Origin: a virus
DNA: 31,123 nucleotides
Reading direction: 5' to 3' (one strand)
Virus record (IMG/VR): IMGVR_UViG_3300020448_000025
Coordinates: 1-31,123 of that record
Made by a program: the position numbers and the translations under genes. This document shows positions 7,067 to 14,111 of this stretch, piece after piece; the stretch's first letter is position 1, and each line of letters starts with the position of its first letter. The notes beneath the pieces were generated by a model. The model saw nothing but the letters and a program-made list of their open reading frames with translations, was not told where the DNA came from and made no database searches.

Positions 7067-7174
7067 ATGACACCAGAAGCAGAAAAGTTTAACGGATGGG
7101 CAGCCATGATTGGTTTTGTCGCAGCAATAGGTGCTTACGTTACCACAGGACAAATCATTCCTGGAATCTTCTAA
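7067..7174 (+). CDS. hli: Short high-light-inducible protein
   Basis: 35-aa minimal Hli consisting almost only of the transmembrane helix: EKFNGWAAMIGFVAA, then GQIIPGIF. Glu and Asn of the ExxNGR motif are kept but the Arg is replaced by Trp. A similar C-terminal IIPG motif occurs in the first Hli. Probably inserts in the thylakoid and pairs with another Hli or a photosystem subunit. Co-transcribed with the gene at 6810. Confidence 0.85.
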   Translation: MTPEAEKFNGWAAMIGFVAAIGAYVTTGQIIPGIF

Positions 7175-7176
7175 AG

Positions 7177-7184
7177 TATAAATA
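7177..7184 (+). promoter_or_regulatory. T4-type late promoter TATAAATA
   Basis: Exact TATAAATA, embedded in the palindrome AAGTATAAATACTT (7174-7187). It lies 27 bases before ATG 7211, with no other gene between. The bases after it (CTTATTCACAAAAG) closely match those after the TATAAATA at 20385, supporting a genuine late promoter with a shared initial transcribed sequence. Confidence 0.7.
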
Positions 7185-7210
7185 CTTATTCACAAAAGTT
7201 AACAATACAA

Positions 7211-7384
7211 ATGAGCGACTTTACAGCCGCAACAGACAGTATATCACCACTAGTAGCACTCCTCTGGGTATTTTATCCGATGGGTGCTTTAGTCGTAGTT
7301 GAACTACTTCTCCGTGCCATCAACAATGATGATGACGACGATAGAGATGGTGGTAAAATGATACCAGCAACATTACCTACTTAA
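7211..7384 (+). CDS. Small membrane protein with acidic patch
   Basis: 57 aa. One clear membrane helix (SPLVALLWVFYPMGALVVVELLL) is followed by a run of Asp (NNDDDDDRD) and a polar tail. Driven by the late promoter at 7177. First of a chain of tiny, mostly membrane proteins. Size and single helix recall low-mass photosystem subunits, but I see no specific match. Confidence 0.65.
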   Translation: MSDFTAATDSISPLVALLWVFYPMGALVVVELLLRAINNDDDDDRDGGKMIPATLPT

Positions 7385-7388
7385 TACT

Positions 7389-7463
7389 ATGCCTTTTATA
7401 GTTTTTGGTTGCGTCTTAGCCGCAACTGCATTCACTGACTTATCTTGGATGGTAATCCAATGA
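7389..7463 (+). CDS. 24-aa hydrophobic peptide
   Basis: Predicted micro-membrane protein of 24 residues (MPFIVFGCVLAATAFTDLSW...), essentially one membrane helix. Starts 4 bases after the previous stop and overlaps the next start by ATGA, the same spacing used by confirmed genes here. Short length makes it tentative. Confidence 0.45.
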   Translation: MPFIVFGCVLAATAFTDLSWMVIQ

Positions 7464-7699
7464 TCTTCCTAGCAAAACCATCCGTGTATACCTTACCAGG
7501 TACATGGGAGAAGCAACCTTTGATTGAACCTGGTCTTGCTATACCTATAATAATTGGAGTAATTGTTATAGGACTACTAGGTTATGGAATTTACATGACA
7601 TTCGGTAAAGGTAAGGAAGGACTCAGAGATGAGATCGATGAGCATTCTAAGATGCATGAGCTAGGCATAGCACATGGTCATAAACCTAAGAAGACATGA
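7460..7699 (+). CDS. 79-aa membrane protein
   Basis: One strong membrane helix (GLAIPIIIGVIVIGLLGYGIYMTF) follows a ~25-residue N-terminus, then a charged tail (GKGKEGLRDEIDEH) ending His/Lys-rich. ATG 7460 is preferred over the upstream in-frame ATG 7445 because it overlaps the previous stop. Ends in an ATGA overlap with the next gene. Function unknown. Confidence 0.7.
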   Translation: MIFLAKPSVYTLPGTWEKQPLIEPGLAIPIIIGVIVIGLLGYGIYMTFGKGKEGLRDEIDEHSKMHELGIAHGHKPKKT

Positions 7700-7848
7700 A
7701 ACTTCGTCTCCCACGAAAGAAATTATGGTTAGCTGCCTTGAAACTTCAAAGGTGGCCTGTCAAGTGGTGGGATGAGAAGGTGGAAGAGAGAAGAAATAAA
7801 GAAAAGATTCGTAAAGAAAAAGTAGCGAGACTTTATCCTAAAAAATGA
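7696..7848 (+). CDS. 50-aa highly basic protein
   Basis: Very basic, Trp-rich peptide (KLRLPRKKLWLAALKLQRWP, VKWWDEK) with a Lys/Glu/Arg helical tail. Could bind nucleic acid or lie on a membrane surface; neither can be decided. ATGA overlaps on both sides place it firmly in the chain. Confidence 0.6.
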   Translation: MKLRLPRKKLWLAALKLQRWPVKWWDEKVEERRNKEKIRKEKVARLYPKK

Positions 7849-8123
7849 CTTTTATTATAGCAGTAATGTCCTTTGCAAACTTTGTATTCTATCCTCTAGT
7901 GATAGGCACAATCATTGCAGTAATTATTGAGCAAATCTTTAGAGCAACAGGTAACCAAGATGACCCTAACGCAGTACGAAATGTTATACTCTCTATGGGA
8001 ATTAGAAAGTACCTTTATCGCCAAGCATGGCTCTTTAATATTATTTGGTTTGTCGGCTATGCGATCCTTTTATTTGTAGTAAGACCAGGGCAGGGAATGC
8101 CTGATATGATATGGCAGGGTTAG
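7845..8123 (+). CDS. 92-aa two-helix membrane protein
   Basis: Two hydrophobic segments: residues ~2-30 (FIIAVMSFANFVFYPLVIG...) and ~62-82 (WLFNIIWFVGYAILLFVV). They are joined by a polar loop with GNQDDPNAVRN and a basic patch (MGIRKYLYRQ). Start overlaps the previous stop (ATGA). No family recognised. Confidence 0.7.
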   Translation: MTFIIAVMSFANFVFYPLVIGTIIAVIIEQIFRATGNQDDPNAVRNVILSMGIRKYLYRQAWLFNIIWFVGYAILLFVVRPGQGMPDMIWQG

Positions 8124-8209
8124 AAACAACATTAATAACAATTCCTCAAGGGTGGCATCCCCTTCTAGAGCTTGCTCTTATAATTACTATTGGAGTAACG
8201 TTCGGATGA
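8111..8209 (+). CDS. 32-aa hydrophobic peptide
   Basis: Short peptide with an amphipathic start (MAGLETTLITIPQGWHPLL) and a hydrophobic end (LALIITIGVTFG). Overlaps the preceding gene by 13 bases in another frame. Plausible by context (chain of micro-membrane proteins) but too short for certainty. Confidence 0.45.
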   Translation: MAGLETTLITIPQGWHPLLELALIITIGVTFG

Positions 8210-8212
8210 GTC

Positions 8213-8374
8213 GTGTACCGTTTAGAGCAATGTATCAAGGAGGAGTGGATCCCCTTGCAAAAATACAGGAACCTTAGTAGAATGAAAGCTGACTTTCTCA
8301 TGAGCATCAGTAAGATGATGAAGAGAGAGGAAATATTATTGAGAATGGTTGATGAAACTAATCAGATTCACTAG
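8213..8374 (+). CDS. 53-aa charged helical protein (GTG start)
   Basis: Read from GTG 8213, this frame gives a coherent helical protein (YRLEQCIKEEWIPLQKYRNL, then MKREEILLRMVDETNQIH). A GGATGAG Shine-Dalgarno-like sequence lies just upstream. It overlaps the following oxygenase start by 23 bases. Preferred over an alternative of two tinier ORFs (8206-8277 and 8282-8374 from an internal ATG), because one continuous charged helix is more protein-like. Confidence 0.5.
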   Translation: MYRLEQCIKEEWIPLQKYRNLSRMKADFLMSISKMMKREEILLRMVDETNQIH

Positions 8375-8999
8375 TGGTGAGACTTATACTCCTTTCGCAG
8401 CTGCGTGGGAGTATTTCTTTTGTGAAGATGATCTTAAGATACCCCTAGAAGAATTAAAGAAAGAGATATTAGATAAAGAGAAGGGTATAATAGATCAGTA
8501 TGAGTTTGAGGATGACTGGGGTACCAAACTAGGTTCCAAGAGTCTTACTGCTAGATCAAATAAATATAATCTACTCAACTTTGATAGTGCTTTACCATTA
8601 AAGATTGCTATCAAGAAGACACATGATAAATTTATCACAGAGTTGGGTGCACCTGAGATACCTCCAATATATGTCCAGTGTTGGGCTAATGTTATGAGAG
8701 AGGGTGATCAGATAGCAGTCCACTCACATGGTAAGGATCCATATGGATACCTGAGTGGTCATGTGTGTGTCCAAGTTACTGATACTAATACAAACTATTA
8801 TAATCCTTATGGTGGAGACCCTTGGTCATCATCTAACAGTGCAGGTAAGATCACACTCTTCCCTAGTTGGGTTAGTCATGGTACTGATAAGGTAGTGGAC
8901 AATAAAGAAAGGGTCACAATAGCATTTGACATACTAACTGAAGATGGTTACAATAAGATTGTAAAAGATGACATGAAGGAGCACTGGGTTAAGGTATGA
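8352..8999 (+). CDS. 2OG-Fe(II) oxygenase family protein (4 of 8)
   Basis: 215-aa oxygenase of the HxH subtype. Metal motif HSHGKDPYGYLSG with His124/His126; distal His176 in FPSWVSHGT; 2OG-binding Arg187 in RVTIAFD. The N-terminal ~95 residues have no recognised domain. ATG 8352 is used rather than the TTG one codon earlier. It is followed by a small gene, two more proteins with oxygenase motifs and a halogenase, each overlapping the next by 4 bases. Confidence 0.8.
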   Translation: MKLIRFTSGETYTPFAAAWEYFFCEDDLKIPLEELKKEILDKEKGIIDQYEFEDDWGTKLGSKSLTARSNKYNLLNFDSALPLKIAIKKTHDKFITELGAPEIPPIYVQCWANVMREGDQIAVHSHGKDPYGYLSGHVCVQVTDTNTNYYNPYGGDPWSSSNSAGKITLFPSWVSHGTDKVVDNKERVTIAFDILTEDGYNKIVKDDMKEHWVKV

Positions 9000-9268
9000 A
9001 TGAAGACTATCGAATGGAGCAGAGACTAAACGAGAGGAAGATCTGTTTAGGATGCTTCGCTTCAAAACATATACCTATAACATCAGAGGTCTACCAATTT
9101 TCACACGACTTTGTAGAGAGTGGTCAACTTGATAAGTATATACCTACCAGAGAAGACCCATTACAAGACGAAGTTAATAAGTATGGTGGAGATTATTTCC
9201 AGATGGCATGCCAAGCAATACTAGAAGGGTGGGAGGAGCATAAGAAACGCTTCCCCAATAGAGTATGA
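8996..9268 (+). CDS. 90-aa unknown protein
   Basis: Soluble charged protein with a single CxxC (KICLGCFASK) near residue 17 and a C-terminal helix (MACQAILEGWEEHKKRF). A lone CxxC could be half of a metal site or redox-active; not determinable. ATGA overlaps at both ends couple it to flanking oxygenase genes. Confidence 0.75.
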   Translation: MNEDYRMEQRLNERKICLGCFASKHIPITSEVYQFSHDFVESGQLDKYIPTREDPLQDEVNKYGGDYFQMACQAILEGWEEHKKRFPNRV

Positions 9269-9873
9269 AAGTTATAGTACCTAAAAACTATGGTTGGATA
9301 GAGCATAAACTATATGAGCAGGAGTTTGATCATGTTAAGAGTTGTATTGATATACCATCAGAGTCTAGGATATCTCTTGCAGGTAATATAAAGGAGAGTA
9401 TTCTTCTACAAGATAAGGACAATTGGTTCTTTAATAATACTATTGTCCCATTAATTCAGACTTATACCCAAGAGTTTGGTAACCTAGGTAATAATATACC
9501 TCTTAACCAACACCATCCATATCGTATGAGTGATTGGTGGGTTAACTATCAGAAGCAACATGAGTTTAATCCATTACATTTTCACACTGGCATCTTTAGT
9601 TTTGTGATATGGATTAAGATACCTATTGATTGGGAAGAGCAGAATAAAGATAACCCAAGCAACATGCCATCTAAATCATCCTTTAAGTTTGTTTATACAG
9701 ATAACCTAGGAGAAATTAGATACTATGACTACAACCTAGATGCTAAGGCAGAGGGTGTGATGTTATTCTTCCCAAGTAAACTAAATCATATAGTATATCC
9801 TTTCTACAACTGTGAGGAGGAGAGAGTAAGTGTCTCAGGTAACATCGGAGTTGATACCACTATTAAATTATGA
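9265..9873 (+). CDS. Divergent 2OG-Fe(II) oxygenase-like protein (5 of 8)
   Basis: 202 aa. Keeps the family pattern in weaker form: HFHTG (His105/His107), FFPSKLNHIVYP with distal His175, and Arg187 in ERVSVSGN. The segment after HxH is FSFVIWIKI instead of the SGVYY type, so this is the most divergent HxH member here and may differ in substrate or be impaired. Coupled to oxygenase 6 by ATGA overlap. Confidence 0.7.
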   Translation: MKVIVPKNYGWIEHKLYEQEFDHVKSCIDIPSESRISLAGNIKESILLQDKDNWFFNNTIVPLIQTYTQEFGNLGNNIPLNQHHPYRMSDWWVNYQKQHEFNPLHFHTGIFSFVIWIKIPIDWEEQNKDNPSNMPSKSSFKFVYTDNLGEIRYYDYNLDAKAEGVMLFFPSKLNHIVYPFYNCEEERVSVSGNIGVDTTIKL

Positions 9874-10400
9874 TCACAGATTTATTCCCGACTAAAATAT
9901 ATGAGGCCAAGATCTCAAACTATGACATCATACAGGATGAGTTTGAGACTGTAGAGAAGGGTATCAACTGGCAAAACCTATGGGATACTCATTTTATATC
10001 TGATCCAAATTTTGAAGAGAATATATTACCTTATCATTTCTCACGAGAGTTAAGGAATCATTTATACAATTACACAGGGAGTGATGGTTGGAGTCAACAA
10101 GCATCTTGGATGGCATGTCTGGAACCAGGACACTATGCTCATGCACATCATCATGGACATGCAGATCTATCTGGTGTATACTATTACAAGACTACAGGAG
10201 ATGATGGAGATCTATTCTTCCAGACACCTAACCTAGCATCAACTACTAGTGTATGGTCTAACCAACCACATACTATCTCAATGAAACCAGAGCAAGGCAA
10301 GATAATATTATTTCCAGGTTACTTAATGCATGGTATACGTACCAATACAACACCACATACACGACTGAGTGTATCATTTAATATGAGGTTTGATAGATGA
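9870..10400 (+). CDS. 2OG-Fe(II) oxygenase family protein (6 of 8), next to halogenase
   Basis: 176 aa, starting MITDLFPTKIYEA as usual for 2OG-FeII_Oxy_5. Metal region HAHHHGHADLSGVYYY (His93/His95 best fit the family spacing; neighbouring His residues make it unusually His-dense), distal His154 in FPGYLMHG, Arg165 in RLSVSFN. Its stop overlaps the start of the halogenase at 10397, implying that both enzymes are made together. Confidence 0.85.
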   Translation: MITDLFPTKIYEAKISNYDIIQDEFETVEKGINWQNLWDTHFISDPNFEENILPYHFSRELRNHLYNYTGSDGWSQQASWMACLEPGHYAHAHHHGHADLSGVYYYKTTGDDGDLFFQTPNLASTTSVWSNQPHTISMKPEQGKIILFPGYLMHGIRTNTTPHTRLSVSFNMRFDR

Positions 10401-11860
10401 AGATTGTTATTGTAGGTGGAGGTACTGCTGCATGGATGGCAGCAGCAGCACTCGCTAAGACATTCCCAGAGTATGATATCACCTTGGTAAAGGGTGGTGA
10501 TCCTATTGGGGTGGGTGAATCTACAACACCACACATCAATCAATACCTAAAGTATATGGGTATAGATGACAAGACATTCCTTACAGCAGCGAGAGCAACA
10601 TACAAATCTACTAGTAGGTTTGAAAACTTTACTGAGTTAGGTCATGTCTTCCACTATCCTAATGGTCAAGCACCTGCTTTGAATCTAACTGATGCTACAT
10701 TCCATGACTGGATGTGTGCAAAGGCATTCGGTCAGGATCCACCTCCATTTGCTGATGTCTTTATGCCATTCGTAACGGTGGCAGAAGAGAAGAAGATGCC
10801 ATTAAATAACTCGTTGCTTATTCCATATGATTTATCTAAAGACAGATCGTTTCACATCGACGGAAGTAAATTCTCTGCCTATCTACAAGAAACTTTTTGT
10901 AGTAATGTTAGAGTGGTCGATAGTCAGGTTAAGTCAGTTGGTTATGACGGACAAAGAATATCAGGTGTCTTTCTGGAGAGAGGGCCGTACGATCTCAGGG
11001 CACCGTCAATTGATGCAGATCTCTATCTCGACTGTACTGGGCAAGCATCTACACTAGGTGGTGCTATGACTAGTTGGATGCCATTTGAATCTATTCCAAC
11101 AGACACTGCTATCGTAAGGAAGAGAGATTATATTGATAAAGATAAGGAGATGGTACCATACACCAACGCAAGGGGTATGAGTAGTGGATGGCAGTGGACT
11201 ATCCCAACGTGGGAATATATTTCAGAGGGATATGTATTCTCTAGTAAGTTTCAGACTGAAGAGGAAGCAAAGAAAGAGTTTGGTGAAGGTAAAGTAATTA
11301 AGTTTAGAAATGGTAGACAGAAGGAAGCATGGGTAGGTAACTGTGTGATGATTGGTCTAGCATATAGTTTCATTGAACCATTAGAATCTACCTCATTATT
11401 CTCAGCACATCATGGTATCCTTGCTCTTGTTGATAGTTTGAAGGAGGAACCTGGTATCAATCAGTTTATGAGAGATAGATTCAATCACAATATGAATGAG
11501 CACTGTGATGGATGGAAAGAGTTTGTTGAAGCACACTATTATTATTCTCGTAGGATAGACACACCATTCTGGGAGCATGTGACACAGAATACAAGGTATG
11601 AACTTCAAGGTGCTCACGATCTAGTCCAGTTTCACATGGTAGGGGGTGATCCAGTTCAACATGAGGCACACCCCATACTTTACATTTTGGGCGGAGCAGG
11701 GTATACTAGTGTTAGGAGGAGATCATATCAGTACTTCAACTACCCATCAGTACCCTCTAGTAAGGTTGACGGATGGAAACATCTTTACAATAAGAGAAAG
11801 AAGTTAGCTGAGTCTCTACCTACAATGTATAAATATCTAAAAGAAAACTACTTCTCATGA
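10397..11860 (+). CDS. Flavin-dependent (tryptophan-type) halogenase
   Basis: 487-aa FADH2-dependent halogenase. FAD-binding GGGTAAW at the N-terminus; GVGESTTPHI near residue 38; the catalytic Lys candidate is Lys70 in ATYKSTSRFENF. The signature GWxWxIP is present as GWQWTIP (264-270), and the active-site Glu330-Ser331 lies in EPLESTS. Enzymes of this family oxidise halide to hypohalous acid, which reacts through the Lys with an aromatic substrate. A cyanophage member, VirX1, has been reported to iodinate many substrates in vitro; this protein is probably related. No flavin reductase is seen nearby, so the host would supply FADH2. Preceded by a coupled 2OG oxygenase. Confidence 0.92.
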   Translation: MKIVIVGGGTAAWMAAAALAKTFPEYDITLVKGGDPIGVGESTTPHINQYLKYMGIDDKTFLTAARATYKSTSRFENFTELGHVFHYPNGQAPALNLTDATFHDWMCAKAFGQDPPPFADVFMPFVTVAEEKKMPLNNSLLIPYDLSKDRSFHIDGSKFSAYLQETFCSNVRVVDSQVKSVGYDGQRISGVFLERGPYDLRAPSIDADLYLDCTGQASTLGGAMTSWMPFESIPTDTAIVRKRDYIDKDKEMVPYTNARGMSSGWQWTIPTWEYISEGYVFSSKFQTEEEAKKEFGEGKVIKFRNGRQKEAWVGNCVMIGLAYSFIEPLESTSLFSAHHGILALVDSLKEEPGINQFMRDRFNHNMNEHCDGWKEFVEAHYYYSRRIDTPFWEHVTQNTRYELQGAHDLVQFHMVGGDPVQHEAHPILYILGGAGYTSVRRRSYQYFNYPSVPSSKVDGWKHLYNKRKKLAESLPTMYKYLKENYFS

Positions 11861-12150
11861 ACATCCTGCCAGAAATCTTTGACAAGCAAGCTAGGTTTAA
11901 ACCTTGGTTGTGGGAGAAGTATGGCGATACTTTTGACGATGAAAAGAATCGTCAGAAGACTAAAGAAAAGGAAGCAGAGTTGAAGTATAAAAAAGATCGT
12001 ATGATGCACGGTAAGAAGAAGACTGGGCACTCAAAAGATTCTCCAACCTACAAACAGTTTGTTGCTAAAGCAAAGGAGACAGGACTGAAGAGAGGAGAGG
12101 TCAAGAGATACGATAAAGATAAAAAGAAATGGATCTCTAATAAAAAGTAA
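11857..12150 (+). CDS. 97-aa Lys-rich unknown protein
   Basis: Very basic protein with an N-terminal aromatic part (ARFKPWLWEKYGD) and a long Lys/Glu-rich, probably helical and disordered remainder (RQKTKEKEAELKYKKDRM, DKDKKKWISNKK). Possible nucleic-acid contact by charge only. Overlaps the halogenase stop by 4 bases and the next start by 1. Confidence 0.7.
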   Translation: MNILPEIFDKQARFKPWLWEKYGDTFDDEKNRQKTKEKEAELKYKKDRMMHGKKKTGHSKDSPTYKQFVAKAKETGLKRGEVKRYDKDKKKWISNKK

Positions 12151-12485
12151 TGTATATCATCTTCCTCATCTGTAGTTGCTACTTATTCTATCAAGCATTT
12201 AGATTGATGTCGATGGGATGGAAAACAGCAAGTGAAGTTGCAGGACCAGTTAGGGTAGAAGAGAAGAAGAAACAGATCACTAGACCTCCTCACCCAGAGA
12301 TGGCAGATGTGAAACATGGTGATGAACTTCTTGTTGTTAATTTCAAGAGAGAAGTACCAAAAGACCCATTGCTTAAGGCATTGGATGAAAGAATATATAA
12401 TGGGCAAGAGATCGACGACCCTTGGGACGACGATGAAGATGATGGAGATGGTGACGTACCAGCACTACTAAAACCTAGAGTATAA
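12150..12485 (+). CDS. 111-aa single-pass membrane protein with acidic tail
   Basis: N-terminal hydrophobic segment (MYIIFLICSCYLFYQAF), either a membrane anchor or an uncleaved signal; then a polar region; then a strongly acidic stretch (DDPWDDDEDDGDGD) and a short basic end. Linked to neighbours by TAATG stop/start overlaps. Function unknown. Confidence 0.7.
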   Translation: MYIIFLICSCYLFYQAFRLMSMGWKTASEVAGPVRVEEKKKQITRPPHPEMADVKHGDELLVVNFKREVPKDPLLKALDERIYNGQEIDDPWDDDEDDGDGDVPALLKPRV

Positions 12486-12610
12486 TGGAAAGAGAACCTT
12501 GGGAATCACCTTTAGATGATGAAGAATGGTCTACTTCACAAGAGAGTGGAGACATTCTATTCGATGATGAACCTGTATTAAAACTAGACTTTCACGACTA
12601 CAAAGGATGA
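12485..12610 (+). CDS. 41-aa acidic protein
   Basis: Tiny acidic protein (MEREPWESPLDDEEW... ending LDFHDYKG). Overlaps the previous stop (TAATG) and the next start (ATGA), so its existence is well supported by packing. One of three consecutive acidic proteins ahead of psbA. No function visible. Confidence 0.6.
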   Translation: MEREPWESPLDDEEWSTSQESGDILFDDEPVLKLDFHDYKG

Positions 12611-12831
12611 CTTACTTCGCACCAGACAAAGTACCTTACGATGAATGGTTTGATCCTGATTACAAATACGAACCACACCCTTATGATAATTGGCCCATGG
12701 CAAAAGATAAAGACAAAGAATTAGAAGAAGAGGAAACTATACACGAGAAAATGTATAAGATTGCTACCTCTAAGTATAATCCCTTCGCAGTAGGTGGGTC
12801 AGAAGAGTGGCACGATTCTAAGCCAGGTTGA
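12607..12831 (+). CDS. 74-aa acidic, Tyr/Pro/Asp-rich unknown protein
   Basis: Aromatic and acidic N-terminal half (YFAPDKVPYDEWFDPDYKYE), a Lys/Glu helix (KDKDKELEEEETIHEKMYKI), then a Gly-containing end. Looks largely disordered. Last gene before the psbA promoter. Not recognised. Confidence 0.65.
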   Translation: MTYFAPDKVPYDEWFDPDYKYEPHPYDNWPMAKDKDKELEEEETIHEKMYKIATSKYNPFAVGGSEEWHDSKPG

Positions 12832-12848
12832 TAACTGGCACACACAGC

Positions 12849-12877
12849 TTGACAAGAAACAAAACTTCATATATAGT
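12849..12877 (+). promoter_or_regulatory. Sigma70-type promoter of psbA
   Basis: TTGACA (12849-12854), 17-base spacer, TATAGT (12872-12877). The transcript would begin near 12884, leaving a leader of about 95 bases before ATG 12979. This lets psbA be transcribed by host-type RNA polymerase independently of upstream genes. Confidence 0.8.
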
Positions 12878-12918
12878 AATAGTGTCTTCATTTTAAGACA
12901 TTCATCTTACTCCTGACC

Positions 12919-12955
12919 AGGACTAAACGGAGATATCAGTCCTTATTATACCGTT
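12919..12955 (+). promoter_or_regulatory. Structured psbA leader: hairpin with possible pseudoknot
   Basis: Stem 1 is AGGACT (12919-12924) with AGTCCT (12938-12943). The loop carries AACGG (12926-12930), which can pair with CCGTT (12951-12955), giving an H-type pseudoknot 24 bases before the psbA start. The only GGAG in the leader lies inside the loop. Conserved RNA motifs (PhotoRC-I/II) are described upstream of psbA in marine cyanobacteria and cyanophages; this may be one, but I cannot confirm which. Confidence 0.5.
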
Positions 12956-12978
12956 CACTTTAACGTTCTATTAATTAG

Positions 12979-14061
12979 ATGACAACTCTAACTCGTAAAG
13001 AGCAAGGATTGCTGTCAGGATGGACCGAGTTTTGTGAGTGGGTTACAAGTACAAACAACCGCATTTATGTTGGTTGGTTTGGAGTTCTTATGATTCCTTG
13101 CTTGTTAGCTGCTGCTACTTGCTTCATCGTGGCATTTATTGCTGCTCCTCCCGTAGATATCGACGGGATTCGTGAACCAGTTGCTGGTTCATTCTTATAT
13201 GGTAACAACATCATCTCTGGTGCTGTCGTTCCATCTTCCAACGCTATTGGATTACATTTCTACCCTATATGGGAAGCTGCCACACTAGATGAGTGGTTGT
13301 ATAATGGTGGTCCTTATCAGTTGGTTATCTTCCACTTCCTTATTGGAATCTCTGCCTACATGGGTAGACAGTGGGAGTTATCATATCGTTTAGGTATGAG
13401 ACCTTGGATCTGTGTTGCATATTCTGCACCAGTATCTGCTGCGTTTGCTGTATTCTTAGTCTATCCATTCGGACAGGGGTCATTCTCTGACGGAATGCCA
13501 CTAGGTATATCAGGTACATTCAACTTCATGTTTGTATTCCAAGCAGAGCACAACATATTAATGCACCCCTTCCATATGGCAGGTGTAGCAGGTATGTTTG
13601 GTGGGTCACTCTTTAGTGCTATGCACGGTTCTCTTGTTACTTCTTCTCTAATCAGAGAGACAACAGAAACTGAGTCACAGAACTATGGTTACAAATTTGG
13701 TCAAGAAACAGAGACCTACAACATCGTTGCTGCTCATGGATACTTCGGTAGATTAATCTTCCAGTATGCATCATTCAACAACTCAAGAAGTTTACACTTC
13801 TTCCTTGCTGTATTCCCTGTGGTCTGTGTATGGTTAACCTCTATGGGTATCTGTACAATGGCATTCAACCTTAATGGATTTAACTTCAACCAAAGTGTCG
13901 TAGATGCTAACGGTAAAGTTGTTCCTACATGGGGTGACGTGCTTAACAGAGCAAACTTAGGTATGGAAGTAATGCACGAGCGTAATGCTCATAACTTCCC
14001 ACTTGATTTAGCATCTGCTGAGTCAACTGAAGTTGCATTAACCGCACCTAGTGTTGGCTAA
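12979..14061 (+). CDS. psbA: Photosystem II reaction-centre protein D1
   Basis: 360-aa D1, complete and uninterrupted (no intron or homing endonuclease). It binds the chlorophylls, pheophytin, QB and manganese cluster of photosystem II in the thylakoid. Key residues (numbered one above the usual scheme) include Gln131 in YMGRQWELS (the Gln130-type variant), TyrZ162, Asp171 and His191 in [11 protein letters not shown]. The C-terminal [13 protein letters not shown] provides the Mn ligands, followed by a 15-residue extension cut off after Ala345. The phage copy replaces photodamaged host D1 during infection. It has its own promoter, structured leader and terminator. Confidence 0.99.
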   Translation: MTTLTRKEQGLLSGWTEFCEWVTSTNNRIYVGWFGVLMIPCLLAAATCFIVAFIAAPPVDIDGIREPVAGSFLYGNNIISGAVVPSSNAIGLHFYPIWEAATLDEWLYNGGPYQLVIFHFLIGISAYMGRQWELSYRLGMRPWICVAYSAPVSAAFAVFLVYPFGQGSFSDGMPLGISGTFNFMFVFQAEHNILMHPFHMAGVAGMFGGSLFSAMHGSLVTSSLIRETTETESQNYGYKFGQETETYNIVAAHGYFGRLIFQYASFNNSRSLHFFLAVFPVVCVWLTSMGICTMAFNLNGFNFNQSVVDANGKVVPTWGDVLNRANLGMEVMHERNAHNFPLDLASAESTEVALTAPSVG

Positions 14062-14084
14062 TTCCTATACATATGTTATAGTTG

Positions 14085-14109
14085 GAGGGTCTAACGACCC
14101 TCTTTTTTT
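14085..14109 (+). terminator. Intrinsic terminator of psbA
   Basis: Perfect 7-bp stem GAGGGTC (14085-14091) / GACCCTC (14096-14102), 4-base loop TAAC, then seven T. It ends 2 bases before the next start codon (14112), leaving no room for a separate promoter or ribosome binding site there. Confidence 0.93.
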
Positions 14110-14111
14110 AT

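Noticed and set aside
8206-8374. Two tiny ORFs (8206-8277 of 23 aa and 8282-8374 of 30 aa)
   Set aside because: A single 53-aa frame from GTG 8213 covers the same DNA, includes the second ORF entirely and reads as one charged helix. The 23-aa ORF has no support beyond its ATG.
12979-14061. Possible intron or homing endonuclease in psbA, as known in some cyanophages
   Set aside because: The reading frame is continuous over the full 360 residues with all key residues present.
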